Below are positions 10,214 to 19,260 of a stretch of 32,707 bases of DNA, piece by piece (position 1 is the stretch's first letter; every line of letters begins with the position of its first letter). The stretch comes from Alphaproteobacteria bacterium UBA7314 (GTDB taxonomy: Bacteria > Pseudomonadota > Alphaproteobacteria > MPNO01 > UBA830). Below the pieces are notes generated by a model. It saw nothing but the letters and a program-made list of their open reading frames with translations, had not been told where the DNA came from and ran no database searches. The stretch spans positions 1 to 32,707 of the forward strand of contig DKQG01000010.1 in assembly GCA_002471575.1 (NCBI GenBank), read 5' to 3'. A program made the translations under genes and the position numbers.

Positions 10214-10331
10214 GGTGGGGGCGGGTTCAATGCCATGGCGCCCTGTTCCATCTGCAAGTGAAAAAATATCGACGATCAGTTTGCGCCTGCGGCGCAGCTA
10301 CAGCGGTGATCTGGATCAAACCTTTGCCCCC

Positions 10332-10357
10332 TTGCCTGTCGCACCGTGGGCTATAAT
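10332..10357 (+). promoter_or_regulatory. Candidate glnD promoter (-10 TATAAT)
   Basis: A perfect TATAAT stands at 10352-10357, 58 nt before the glnD ATG. The best upstream hexamer, TTGCCT at 10332-10337, is only 14 nt away, shorter than ideal, so this may use an activator or be fortuitous. Confidence 0.35.
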
Positions 10358-10415
10358 TCTGATATTTTTTACCAATGCCCTATACTGTCGATAAGCAAAG
10401 AGCGGTATGTGACGA

Positions 10416-13232
10416 ATGCCTTCCATCCCCAAACAGCGCCGCATCATCGATCGAGCCACCTTGGTCGGCCAGCTGGATGCTCTGATCGCCGGGGACGGCC
10501 GGCCTCAGCAAGTGCGAGCCGAGCTGTTGGCAATGTTGAAGACCGCAATGGCGAACGGTCGGTCGGAGGTACGCCGGCGCTTCGACTCGGGCGAGGCTTG
10601 CGGGGAGGATGTCGCCGAAGCACTCTCCTTCCTGAGCGACCAGGTCATTCGCCTGATCTACGATTTTGCGACCGATTACGTCTATCCCGCGGCCAATCCG
10701 ACTGAGGGAGAACGGCTGTGTGTTGCCGCCGTGGGAGGATATGGTCGCGGCGAGCTGGCGCCGTTCTCCGATATCGATTTACTTTTTGTCCTGCCGTACA
10801 AGGAAACTGCCCGGCAGGAACAGGTGATCGAATATATCCTGTACTTGCTGTGGGACCTAAAGCTCAAGGTGGGCCAGGCGACGCGTTCGATCGACGAATG
10901 CGTGCGTCTTGCGGGTAGAGATCTTACGATTCGGACCGCCATGCTGGAGTCGCGCTATATTTGGGGGGACCGGAAATTATTTAACGAATTGCGGCGTCGG
11001 TTCTATGCCGAGGTCGCCGACGACACCGGGCCGGAGTTCGTCGAAGAGAAATTGGCGGAACGTGACACACGTCATGAAAAAATGGGCGGGTCGCGTTACG
11101 TGCTCGAACCCAATATCAAGGAAAGCAAAGGGGGTTTGCGAGATCTGCAGACCCTCTACTGGATCGCCAAGTACCTGTACAAGGTCGACGAGGTTGCGAA
11201 CGTTGTCGACCGGGGGGTGCTGACAAAAAAAGAAGCACACCGTTTTGACCGGGCCCAGCGGTTTCTTTGGGATGTCCGCTGCCAACTGCATTTTCTCGCA
11301 GGGCGCGGCGAGGATCGCCTGACTTTCGACCTGCAGTCCGAGATAGCGGGGCTACTGGGTTACAAGGACCGGGCCGGCGCGCGCGGCGTCGAACGGTTCA
11401 TGAAACACTATTATCTGATCGCCAAGGAGATCGGTGATCTGACGAGAATTTTCTGCGCCGCGCTGGAAGCGGAACACCAGCGCAAACCCCGTTTCCGCCT
11501 GCCATCCATAGGTATCTTTCATAAATCGGTTGAAGGGTTCGATATCGACGGTAACCGGCTGACGGTCGGCCGCGGCCGCGATCTACGCGATGATCCGGTC
11601 AGGATTCTAAGGCTTTTTCACACCGCCCAGGCGGAAGAGTTGGATATCCACCCAAACGCGCTGCGCGCAATCACGCGCAATCTGCATGTCATAGACACGA
11701 TCCGTGACGATGCGGAAGCAAACCGGCTGTTTGTCGAGATGCTGACATCGGAAAAAGACCCGGAATCGACTCTTCGCCGCCTGAGTGAGGCCGGCGTTTT
11801 CGGACGCTTTGTGCCGGATTTCGGTCGTGTGGTCGCCCAGATGCAGCATGACATGTATCATGTCTATACCGTTGACGAGCACACCGTTTTCGCAATCGGC
11901 ATTCTGCATGGGATCGAGAACGGCACTTATCTGGAAGAAATGCCGATTTCGTCGGAGGTGGTGCACAAGATCAAATCGCGGCGCGCGCTCTATGTGGCGG
12001 TGCTGTTGCACGATATCGCCAAAGGCCGGGGTGGCGATCATTCCGAGTTGGGCGCCGATGTGGCGCTCGACCTTTGCCCCCGGTTTGGTCTGACGGAGGA
12101 AGAGACCGAGACCGTCGAATGGCTGGTGCGGTATCATTTGTTGTTCAGCAATACCGCGTTCCGGCGGGATATCAACGATCCACAGACGATCACCGATTTC
12201 TGCGTAATCGTGCAGTCGGTGGAACGCTTGCGTCTTCTACTGGTTCTGACCGCCGCCGATATCCGTGCGGTCGGCCCGAATGTCTGGAACGCATGGAAAG
12301 CGGGTCTCCTGCGCGATCTCTACGAAGCAGCCGAGGAAAGACTGACGGGCGGCCATTCCTCCGGCGGGCGGGTAAATCGTATCGAACAGGCGAAAAGTGA
12401 AATGCGCTCCCGCCTGGCGGACCTGAATGCGGAAGCGATCGAGGCGCATATCGCGCGCGGCTACCCATCCTACTGGCTGTCGTTCGATGCCGATACGCAT
12501 GCGTGGCACGCGCGTATCGCGCATGAAGCAGAAACCCGCGCCCAATCCCTTACGGTGAAAAACCGGGTCGATACGTTCAGGGGCGTGACTGAAATTACGA
12601 TCTTTGCCGATGATCACCCCGGTTTGTTTTCGCGTATCGCCGGGGCTATGGCGGTCAGCGGTGCCCAAATTGTCGACGCTAAGATTTTTACGACAACCGA
12701 CGGAATGGCGTTGGATACTTTCTGGGTACAGGACGAGAACGGCGGAGCGTTCGACCGAGCCGACAAGCTGGCACGGTTGTACAGCCGGATCGATCAAACC
12801 CTCGCAGGCAGGCTGCGGCCTCGCGAAGAGCTTGATAAGGAAACCGGTCTTCCCAGCCGGATGAGCGTCTTCAAGGTTGCTCCCCGCGTCTTGGTGGACA
12901 ACGATGCCAGCCGCACCCACACCGTGATCGAGGTCAATGGCCGTGATCGGCAGGGACTGCTGTATGACCTGACCCGCGCTGTGTCGGCGCTAAACCTGCA
13001 GATTGGTTCGGCGCATATCACGACGTTCGGAGAGACTGCGGTCGACGTGTTTTACGTCAAGGATGTTTTCGGACTGCAGATCACACATGAGAGCAAGCTA
13101 AAACAGATTCATGCTGATCTTCTCGCTGTCATGATGGAGGAAGTGGGTGCCGATGATGCGGATGATCCGCCGACTGATGGCTTGGACCGGTCCGCCGCCG
13201 ACCCGGCGGACAGGATGCCATCTACTGAATAG
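10416..13232 (+). CDS. glnD: Bifunctional [protein-PII] uridylyltransferase/uridylyl-removing enzyme
   Basis: Sensor of glutamine status that adds UMP to, or removes it from, PII proteins. 938 residues, normal for the family. The nucleotidyltransferase domain has GGYGRGELAPFSDIDLLFVL near residues 107-126 (metal Asp pair in SDIDLL). A GlnD helical region contains EPNIKESKGGLRDLQTLYWI. The HD hydrolase motif LLHDIAKGRGGDHSELG lies near residues 530-546. Two C-terminal ACT domains start near residues 725 (EITIFADDHPGLFSRIAGAM) and 835 (VIEVNGRDRQGLLYDLTRAV); these bind glutamine. The upstream Shine-Dalgarno is weak. It is followed by murJ after 91 nt. The target PII genes (glnB, glnK) are not in the window. 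Confidence 0.97.
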   Translation: MPSIPKQRRIIDRATLVGQLDALIAGDGRPQQVRAELLAMLKTAMANGRSEVRRRFDSGEACGEDVAEALSFLSDQVIRLIYDFATDYVYPAANPTEGERLCVAAVGGYGRGELAPFSDIDLLFVLPYKETARQEQVIEYILYLLWDLKLKVGQATRSIDECVRLAGRDLTIRTAMLESRYIWGDRKLFNELRRRFYAEVADDTGPEFVEEKLAERDTRHEKMGGSRYVLEPNIKESKGGLRDLQTLYWIAKYLYKVDEVANVVDRGVLTKKEAHRFDRAQRFLWDVRCQLHFLAGRGEDRLTFDLQSEIAGLLGYKDRAGARGVERFMKHYYLIAKEIGDLTRIFCAALEAEHQRKPRFRLPSIGIFHKSVEGFDIDGNRLTVGRGRDLRDDPVRILRLFHTAQAEELDIHPNALRAITRNLHVIDTIRDDAEANRLFVEMLTSEKDPESTLRRLSEAGVFGRFVPDFGRVVAQMQHDMYHVYTVDEHTVFAIGILHGIENGTYLEEMPISSEVVHKIKSRRALYVAVLLHDIAKGRGGDHSELGADVALDLCPRFGLTEEETETVEWLVRYHLLFSNTAFRRDINDPQTITDFCVIVQSVERLRLLLVLTAADIRAVGPNVWNAWKAGLLRDLYEAAEERLTGGHSSGGRVNRIEQAKSEMRSRLADLNAEAIEAHIARGYPSYWLSFDADTHAWHARIAHEAETRAQSLTVKNRVDTFRGVTEITIFADDHPGLFSRIAGAMAVSGAQIVDAKIFTTTDGMALDTFWVQDENGGAFDRADKLARLYSRIDQTLAGRLRPREELDKETGLPSRMSVFKVAPRVLVDNDASRTHTVIEVNGRDRQGLLYDLTRAVSALNLQIGSAHITTFGETAVDVFYVKDVFGLQITHESKLKQIHADLLAVMMEEVGADDADDPPTDGLDRSAADPADRMPSTE

Positions 13233-13323
13233 CGCTTGCCACGAATTCGCCTCTAATGAATACAAAGTTGTTGCCTGCTCCGTTGCCGCGTCGGTGGCGA
13301 CTGATAACCGGATGATTGCTTGA

Positions 13324-14874
13324 ATGGCTTTGCTGCGCTCCATCGCTACTGTCGGCGGCTTTACGATGATCAGCCGATTTCTCGGCTTTGCCCGCGATAT
13401 CCTGATTGCGGCGATACTGGGAGCAGGCCCGGTGGCGGATGCGTTTTTCGTCGCGTTCAAACTGCCGAATTTCTTTCGCCGCTTGTTCGCTGAGGGCGCA
13501 TTTAACGCTGCGTTCGTGCCGCTGTTTGCGCGGCACATGTCGGAGGGCGGGCGTGATGCTGCCCGTCGATTTGCGGAGGAAGTGCTGTCTGTCTTCGTGG
13601 TGGCGTTGCTGCTGTTCGTGACCATCCTGCAGATTGCGATGCCGTGGATCATGCACGGATTCGCGCCAGGCTTTGCCGATGATCCGCTGCGCTTTGATCT
13701 TGCCGTGGCGATGACGCAGATCACGTTTCCCTATCTGCTGTTCATTTCACTGGTGTCGCAGCTCGGTGGTGTGCTGAACGCCTTGGGCAAATTTGCCGCC
13801 GCTGCCGCGGCGCCCATCATTCTCAATCTCTGCCTGATCACCGCGCTGCTGGGGCTGTCGGCTTTCGTCGCTACGCCCGGTCATGCGCTGGCCTGGGGCG
13901 TGGCGATCGCCGGCGCTGCCCAGTTCGTGTGGCTGATGGTCGCCTGCCACCGAGCCGAATTTCAGCTTTGTCTGCTGCGCCCGCGGATGACGCCCCGGGT
14001 CAAACGCCTACTGGTGCTGATATTGCCCGGCGCCATTGGCGCAGGCGTGGTACAGGTCAACCTGCTGATCGATGTCGTTATTGCGTCACTGCTGCCGCGC
14101 GGTTCCGTATCGTTTCTTTACTACTCCGACCGTGTAAACCAGCTGCCGCTCGGCGTGATAGGTGTCGCTATTGGGACCGCGCTGTTGCCCCTGCTGTCGC
14201 GCCAGCTGCGTGCGGGCGAAGACGACAACGCGATGGGTAGCATGAACCGGGCGATGGAGTTTGCCTTGCTGCTAACGGTACCGGCAGCTGCCGCGTTGAT
14301 GGTCATTCCCGATGGCATTATCGCTGTACTGTTCGAACGTGGGGCCTTCGGCGCCGCCGAGACCCATGCGACGGCTAGGGCATTGGCCGCCTATGCCATC
14401 GGCCTGCCTGCCTACGTGCTGATCAAAGTGCTTGGCCCGGGGTTTTTCGCGCGCGAAGATACCGTTACTCCGGTGAAAATAGCCGCCCTGTGCGTTGCTA
14501 TCAATCTTGGGCTTAATTTGCTGCTGATGGGACCGCTGCTGCATGTCGGCATTGCGCTGGCGACCGCAATTTCCGCCTGGATCAATGTGGGGCTTCTGTT
14601 GCTGGTTCTGCGCCGGCACGGCCATTTCAGGTTAGACGCCCGGCTGCGACGGGCGATCCCTCGTACCCTGATGGCCGCTGCCGCCATGACTGTGGCGGTC
14701 AGTCTGGCCAGGGGAGCGCTAGCCGATTTTGCTGCGTCGGACGTCTTTGCGCGGGGTCTTACCCTTGCAGCCGTCATTGCGATTGGGCTTGCGGGATTTG
14801 CGGGTGCCGCCGTTCTGTTCGGCGCCGCACGTTTGTCCGACATCAAGCGTATGCTTGACCGGTCATCGCGTTGA
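13324..14874 (+). CDS. murJ: Lipid II flippase MurJ (MviN family)
   Basis: Moves the peptidoglycan precursor lipid II across the inner membrane. 516 residues, nearly all hydrophobic helices (about 14). The N-terminus LLRSIATVGGFTMISRFLGF followed by ARDILIAAILGAGPVADAFF, FKLPNFFRRLFAEGAFNAAF and VPLFARHM is diagnostic. Later family blocks include FLYYSDRVNQLPLGVIGVAI, GTALLPLLSR and VLGPGFFAREDTVTPVKIA. It follows glnD and precedes trpS (40-nt gap), an order common in Rhodospirillales; the three are probably co-transcribed. Essential in most bacteria. No anomaly seen. Confidence 0.97.
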   Translation: MALLRSIATVGGFTMISRFLGFARDILIAAILGAGPVADAFFVAFKLPNFFRRLFAEGAFNAAFVPLFARHMSEGGRDAARRFAEEVLSVFVVALLLFVTILQIAMPWIMHGFAPGFADDPLRFDLAVAMTQITFPYLLFISLVSQLGGVLNALGKFAAAAAAPIILNLCLITALLGLSAFVATPGHALAWGVAIAGAAQFVWLMVACHRAEFQLCLLRPRMTPRVKRLLVLILPGAIGAGVVQVNLLIDVVIASLLPRGSVSFLYYSDRVNQLPLGVIGVAIGTALLPLLSRQLRAGEDDNAMGSMNRAMEFALLLTVPAAAALMVIPDGIIAVLFERGAFGAAETHATARALAAYAIGLPAYVLIKVLGPGFFAREDTVTPVKIAALCVAINLGLNLLLMGPLLHVGIALATAISAWINVGLLLLVLRRHGHFRLDARLRRAIPRTLMAAAAMTVAVSLARGALADFAASDVFARGLTLAAVIAIGLAGFAGAAVLFGAARLSDIKRMLDRSSR

Positions 14875-14914
14875 CGCGATAACCCGCCGACTTATCGACC
14901 ATAGGGAAAACAAG

Positions 14915-15913
14915 ATGGACCGGATCTTTTCCGGCGTGCAGCCGACCGGGAACCTTCATCTCGGTAATTATCTGGGCGCGATCCGAAATTTCGTCGGCCT
15001 GCAGAGCGATTATGAATGCATCTATTGCGTTGTAGATCTGCACGCCATCACCGTATGGCAAGAACCTAAGGAGCTGGCGTCGAACACCCGCGAGGTGACC
15101 GCGGCGTTTCTGGCCTCCGGGATCGATCCCGAAGGCAGCATCATTTTCAATCAGAGCCAGGTTCCCGCGCACGCGCAGCTTGCCTGGATTTTCAACTGCG
15201 TCGCACGGCTCGGCTGGTTGAACCGGATGACCCAGTTCAAGGAAAAAGCCGGCAAACACCGCGAGAACGCGTCGGTCGGCCTTTATGCATATCCAAACCT
15301 GATGGCAGCAGACATCTTGGCGTACAAGGCCACGCGCGTCCCGGTCGGCGAAGACCAGAAACAGCACCTCGAGCTCACGCGGGACATTGCACAGAAATTC
15401 AACAACGACTTCGGTGTTAAGTTTTTCCCCGAGGTGGAGCCCCTGATATTCGGTGAGGCCACGCGGGTGATGAGTCTGCGCGACGGGACCAAGAAGATGT
15501 CGAAGTCGGATCCGTCCGACCAGTCGCGCATCACATTTACCGACACCGCGGAAGATATTTTGAAGAAGGTCCGCCGTGCAAAAACCGATCCGGATGCGCT
15601 ACCGTCTGAACCCGGCGGACTGGAGGGTCGCTCGGAAGCAACCAATCTCGTAGGTATATACGCTGCCCTGTCCGGCCAGACTTCGGAGGATGTGCTGCAG
15701 GAATTCGGCGGGTGCGGCTTTGGCGATTTCAAACCTGTGCTGGCCGACCTGGCGATCGAAAAGCTGGCGCCTATCTCAGACGAGATGCGTCGGTTGATGG
15801 CCGATCCCGGTCATATCGACGCTATTCTGGCCGACGGCGCGGTCCGCGCCCGCGCCGTCGCCGATCCGATCCTAGCGGAGATCAACGAGATCGTAGGCCT
15901 GATTTCCAGCTGA
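14915..15913 (+). CDS. trpS: Tryptophan--tRNA ligase
   Basis: Charges tRNA-Trp; class I synthetase. 332 residues from ATG 14915, preceded by AGGGAAAACAAG. The open frame begins earlier, inside murJ, but MDRIFSGVQPTGNLHLGNYL is the family start. The HIGH-type motif is HLGN (near residue 15) and the KMSKS loop is KKMSKSDPS (residues 193-201). The block ELTRDIAQKFN and the tail EINEIVGLIS are also typical. A 110-nt gap with an inverted repeat separates it from the TauE-like gene. Confidence 0.97.
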   Translation: MDRIFSGVQPTGNLHLGNYLGAIRNFVGLQSDYECIYCVVDLHAITVWQEPKELASNTREVTAAFLASGIDPEGSIIFNQSQVPAHAQLAWIFNCVARLGWLNRMTQFKEKAGKHRENASVGLYAYPNLMAADILAYKATRVPVGEDQKQHLELTRDIAQKFNNDFGVKFFPEVEPLIFGEATRVMSLRDGTKKMSKSDPSDQSRITFTDTAEDILKKVRRAKTDPDALPSEPGGLEGRSEATNLVGIYAALSGQTSEDVLQEFGGCGFGDFKPVLADLAIEKLAPISDEMRRLMADPGHIDAILADGAVRARAVADPILAEINEIVGLISS

Positions 15914-15941
15914 GGAATGTTCGATGAAAGCCCGGTTTTTC

Positions 15942-15967
15942 TTGCGCCCGACGGACGATGGGCGCAA
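15942..15967. repeat. 8-bp inverted repeat between trpS and the TauE-like gene
   Basis: TTGCGCCC (15942-15949) and GGGCGCAA (15960-15967) form a perfect 8-bp stem around a 10-nt loop, extendable through flanking T and A runs with a one-base bulge. The T-run is on the 5' side and the A-run on the 3' side in either direction, so it is not a standard intrinsic terminator. It may be an RNA structure or a protein site. Confidence 0.45.
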
Positions 15968-16023
15968 AAAGGCTGGGTCCCGCGCGGACTGAATTTCGAC
16001 CAAAGACCGGCCACGCTCTGACC

Positions 16024-16944
16024 ATGCAGATTTACCTGCCCATCGCTGAAATGTCGCTAAACGCGCTGTTGCTGCTTGGGCTGGGCGGCATGGTGGGCTT
16101 CCTGTCAGGAATGTTTGGCGTTGGCGGCGGGTTTTTGATGACGCCGCTTTTGATATTCATAGGTGTTCCCCCCGCTGTGGCGGTTGGCACGGAGGCGAAC
16201 CAGGTGGTCGCCGCATCGGTGTCAGGAGCGTTGGCGCACTGGCGGCGCGGCAACGTCGATGTCCGGATGGGGGTCGTTCTTCTGGTAGGCGGGTTTATCG
16301 GGTCTACGCTCGGCGTCTGGTTGTTCACGTTTCTGCGCAGTATCGGTCAGATCGATTTTGTGATCGCCGTTGCGTATGTGCTTTTCCTTGGGATCATCGG
16401 CGTGCTGATGGTGGTCGAAAGCACGCGATCATGGTTCCGTGCCCGCAATCCCAGCGCCCCGCGCCGCAAACTCCATAATCATACTTGGCTGCACGGCCTG
16501 CCCTTCAAGATGAGGTTTCGCCGTTCCAAGCTCTACATCAGCGCGTTGCTGCCACTCGGTGTGGGAATCTTCGTCGGTATTCTGGCGGCAATCATGGGCG
16601 TTGGCGGCGGGTTCGTGATGGTGCCGGCAATGATTTACCTGCTCGGCATGCCGACGTCGGTGGTGGTGGGTACATCTCTTTTTCAGATTGTGTTCGTTAC
16701 CGCAAATGTCACTTTTCTGCAATCGGTGAACAACCAGACGGTCGATATCGTGCTCGCGATGCTATTGGTCGTAGGAAGTGTAGTTGGCGCACAGATCGGC
16801 GCGCGGGTTGGCGAGAAGCTCCGCGGCGAAGAAGTGCGGGTCGCGCTCGGCCTGATCGTGCTGGCGGTTTGTGCACGGGTCGCGTGGACACTGGTAGCGA
16901 CGCCGGAAGACGTGTTCAGCCTCGGCCAGGCGGGGGAACACTGA
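16024..16944 (+). CDS. Sulfite exporter TauE/SafE family membrane protein
   Basis: A 306-residue inner-membrane permease-like protein (former DUF81). The frame opens at 15958, but MQIYLPIAEMSLNALLLLGL at 16024 is the family-like start. Two homologous halves each carry the signature: GGMVGFLSGMFGVGGGFLMT near residues 20-40 and GILAAIMGVGGGFVMVPAMI in the second half. Relatives export sulfite or organosulfur anions, or have unknown substrates; the substrate here is unknown. Its stop overlaps the start of the next gene (TGATG), so it is coupled to the TIGR02186-type protein and then to UspA. Confidence 0.9.
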   Translation: MQIYLPIAEMSLNALLLLGLGGMVGFLSGMFGVGGGFLMTPLLIFIGVPPAVAVGTEANQVVAASVSGALAHWRRGNVDVRMGVVLLVGGFIGSTLGVWLFTFLRSIGQIDFVIAVAYVLFLGIIGVLMVVESTRSWFRARNPSAPRRKLHNHTWLHGLPFKMRFRRSKLYISALLPLGVGIFVGILAAIMGVGGGFVMVPAMIYLLGMPTSVVVGTSLFQIVFVTANVTFLQSVNNQTVDIVLAMLLVVGSVVGAQIGARVGEKLRGEEVRVALGLIVLAVCARVAWTLVATPEDVFSLGQAGEH

Positions 16945-17681
16945 TGGCGGAGCGTAGGCTTGCCCTTTTGATTTGCCTTCTGGCGTTTATTCCGGGTGCG
17001 CAGGCACAGCGGCTGGCGGTTGATCTGTCCAGCAGCGAGGTGGCGATCTCGACCGGGTTCAGCGGGGCCGAACTCCTGCTGTTCGGTGCGATGGAAGGCT
17101 ACGGAGATATCGTCGTCACGGTCATCGGCCCGCACCGAGACGAAGTCGTCCGCCGCAAGGAGCGTCTGATGGGGATATGGGTGAACGGCGCTTCGGTCAC
17201 CTTTAAAGGCGCGCCTGCCTACTATCGCATCGCTGCTTCCAGGCCACTTCACGAAATCGCGACGCCGGAAATTCTCGATCAGCTTGAAATCGGCGTTGCT
17301 GAAATTGAGCTGTTTACTCGGTCGGAGCGGACTCCTGCAGAGATCATCGAATTCCGCAAGGCGTTGATCAGGAACAAGAAGCGACTTCGTCTTTACAGCG
17401 AAGATATTTTTGACATCAAGATCGTGCGCGATCTTCTGTTCCGGTCGACGATACCGTTCCCTGCCAACGTACCGATAGGCGATTATGAAGTGAATGTTTA
17501 CCTGTTTAAAGACGGTAAACCGATCAGTCAGCAAACAACATCTCTGCCAGTCCGCAAGGTCGGGTTGGAAGCGCAGCTATACAATTTCGCCCATGACCAG
17601 GCGCCGTGGTACGGTGCTATAGCCATCGTCATCGCATTGATCGCCGGCTGGCTCGCGGGCGTTATCTTCAGGAGGGCTTAA
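16944..17681 (+). CDS. TIGR02186/Alph_Pro_TM-type membrane-anchored periplasmic protein
   Basis: 245 residues. A cleavable signal peptide (RLALLICLLAFIPGAQA, cut near residue 21), a mature domain of about 195 residues rich in beta-type segments (LAVDLSSSEVAISTGFSGAE, GDIVVTVIGPHRDEVVRRKE), and one C-terminal membrane helix (WYGAIAIVIALIAGWLAGVI) ending FRRA. So the bulk faces the periplasm, anchored at the C-terminus. This matches the alphaproteobacterial family PF09608/TIGR02186, of unknown function, often next to a TauE/SafE gene as here. The ATG shares bases with the upstream stop (TGATG). A role as accessory partner of the exporter is inference from context only. Confidence 0.85.
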   Translation: MAERRLALLICLLAFIPGAQAQRLAVDLSSSEVAISTGFSGAELLLFGAMEGYGDIVVTVIGPHRDEVVRRKERLMGIWVNGASVTFKGAPAYYRIAASRPLHEIATPEILDQLEIGVAEIELFTRSERTPAEIIEFRKALIRNKKRLRLYSEDIFDIKIVRDLLFRSTIPFPANVPIGDYEVNVYLFKDGKPISQQTTSLPVRKVGLEAQLYNFAHDQAPWYGAIAIVIALIAGWLAGVIFRRA

Positions 17682-17683
17682 GC

Positions 17684-18223
17684 ATGAACGAAGATCCTGT
17701 GGCGCCGACGCCTGAGGATACGGCGCTAGATGCGGATGCACCGGTTGAACAGGAAGAGCGCAACAACCGCATTTTCCTGTGTGTGGTCGACAATACCGTT
17801 GAATGCCGGAACGCTATCTATTTCGCGGCGCGCCGCACGGCACGGACAGGCGGCCGGTTGGCCCTGCTTTACATCATGGAGCCTGCGGAGTTCCAGCACT
17901 GGATGTCCGTGGAGGAGAAAATGCGCGAGGAGGCTCGCGAAGAAGCGGAGGGCTTCCTGCAGCAATACTCGTCGGAGGTCCAGGAATGGACCGACGAAAT
18001 GCCCACACTGTATCTCCGGGAGGGGAAGCCGTCCGAGACGCTTCTCGCGCTGATCGAGGAGGAGCCGCGTATCTCGATCCTGGTGCTTGGGGCAGGGATC
18101 GACAAGAAAGGCCCAGGACCGCTGGTATCGTCGATCGGTGTCAAGATGTCCGGCAAGTTTCCTATCCCGATCACTATCGTTCCCGGCAATCTGAGCCAGG
18201 AACAGCTTGATATGCTGACCTGA
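17684..18223 (+). CDS. Universal stress protein (UspA family)
   Basis: 179 residues; ATG 17684 follows AGGAGG at ideal distance and begins 3 nt after the previous stop. The first 25 residues are acidic and probably disordered (NEDPVAPTPEDTALDADAPV). The Usp domain starts at RIFLCVVDNTVECRNAIYFA and ends in LVLGAGIDKKGPGPLVSSIG and IPITIVPG, a variant of the G-x2-G-x9-G-S nucleotide loop. Such proteins are small cytoplasmic stress or signalling proteins, some ATP-binding. Packing with the TauE-like and TIGR02186-type genes suggests co-expression. Confidence 0.9.
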   Translation: MNEDPVAPTPEDTALDADAPVEQEERNNRIFLCVVDNTVECRNAIYFAARRTARTGGRLALLYIMEPAEFQHWMSVEEKMREEAREEAEGFLQQYSSEVQEWTDEMPTLYLREGKPSETLLALIEEEPRISILVLGAGIDKKGPGPLVSSIGVKMSGKFPIPITIVPGNLSQEQLDMLT

Positions 18224-18243
18224 CCGTCGTTCGAACCCGGCTC

Positions 18244-19260
18244 ATGCTAAAGAACATCTGGTATTTCGGCGTTGCGTCCCGGGCACTTCAGCCCGGCAAG
18301 CTTGTGCATCGAGAAATTTGCGCTCAGCCGTTAGTGTTCGGTCGCACGGGTGACGGGACCGCCTTCGCGCTGCAGGACAACTGTCCCCATCGCGGCGCCC
18401 CGCTCTCGGAAGGGCGTATCAAGGGCGATCAGGTCGAGTGCTGTTATCACGGCTGGACGTTCGGCACCGATGGGAAGTGCACGACAATTCCGGCACTGGT
18501 CGACGACGATCCGGTCGATCTCAGCAAGATAAACGTGCGGTCTTACAGCCTGCGCGAACAACAGGGGATTATATGGATCTGGGTCGGTGAGGGCGATGGC
18601 GCAAACGTACCAGTACCGAAAATCCCGGACGTCGGCGACAAGCCGCCGCAAATTGTGCACGCGCTCGACTTCGATGTGAGCATCGATCATGCCGTAGTCG
18701 GTCTTATTGATCCTGCGCACACACCGCATGTCCATGAATCGTGGTGGTGGCGGCGGCCCGGCGAACGGCGCGAAAAGGAAAAGAAATTCGTTCCCAGCGC
18801 TCTCGGCTTCGACATGACGTCGCATCGCGCGTCGTCCAATTCCAGGATCTACCGGTTGCTCGGCGGTGCGCCCCAAGTTGAGATCGCGTTTGCCCTTCCC
18901 GGTATCCGGATTGAACACATTCGGGCAGGCCGGAACTTTTACTGCGGCATGACGGCGTGTACGCCCATCGACGAAAACCGGACCCTCACAACGCATATGA
19001 TGTGGTGGTCCATGCGTTGGCTCACCCTTTTCCGGCCTGCCGCCATGCCATTCGTCCGATCGTTTCTGGCCCAGGACCAGGCGGTCTTCGTTAAGCAGGC
19101 GCGGGGTCTTCGTTGGAACCCCGCCCTGCGTCTCACCGGCCAGCCTGATCAACAGGCGAAGTGGTATTTCCGAATTAAGAACGAGTGGGAGCGGTCTGCA
19201 GAAGCGGGCAAACCATTTGAAAATCCGCTTTCCGAAGCAACTCTGCGGTGGCGCACTTGA
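18244..19260 (+). CDS. Rieske non-haem iron oxygenase, alpha-subunit type
   Basis: 338 residues, cytoplasmic. An N-terminal Rieske [2Fe-2S] domain has CPHRG (near residue 47) and CCYHGW about 20 residues later, giving CxH...CxxH. The catalytic mononuclear iron domain has DPAHTPHVHES near residues 158-168 (His-x4-His with a preceding Asp). The opening MLKNIWYFGVASRALQPGKL is like vanillate O-demethylase and related monooxygenases. These enzymes hydroxylate or demethylate aromatics, betaines or lipids using a separate reductase. No reductase is adjacent, so the substrate and electron donor are unknown. It lies 20 nt after uspA, perhaps at the operon's end. Confidence 0.92.
   Translation: MLKNIWYFGVASRALQPGKLVHREICAQPLVFGRTGDGTAFALQDNCPHRGAPLSEGRIKGDQVECCYHGWTFGTDGKCTTIPALVDDDPVDLSKINVRSYSLREQQGIIWIWVGEGDGANVPVPKIPDVGDKPPQIVHALDFDVSIDHAVVGLIDPAHTPHVHESWWWRRPGERREKEKKFVPSALGFDMTSHRASSNSRIYRLLGGAPQVEIAFALPGIRIEHIRAGRNFYCGMTACTPIDENRTLTTHMMWWSMRWLTLFRPAAMPFVRSFLAQDQAVFVKQARGLRWNPALRLTGQPDQQAKWYFRIKNEWERSAEAGKPFENPLSEATLRWRT

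Noticed and set aside
10158..10394. Plus-strand open frame of 78 codons before glnD
   Set aside because: It is antisense to the N-terminal piece of the decayed 3-HAO gene and shows no family motifs or ribosome site.
16108..16625. Near-identical GGCGTTGGCGGCGGGTT copies as a DNA repeat
   Set aside because: They encode the two GVGGGF motifs of the duplicated halves of the TauE/SafE protein, an ordinary feature of the family.
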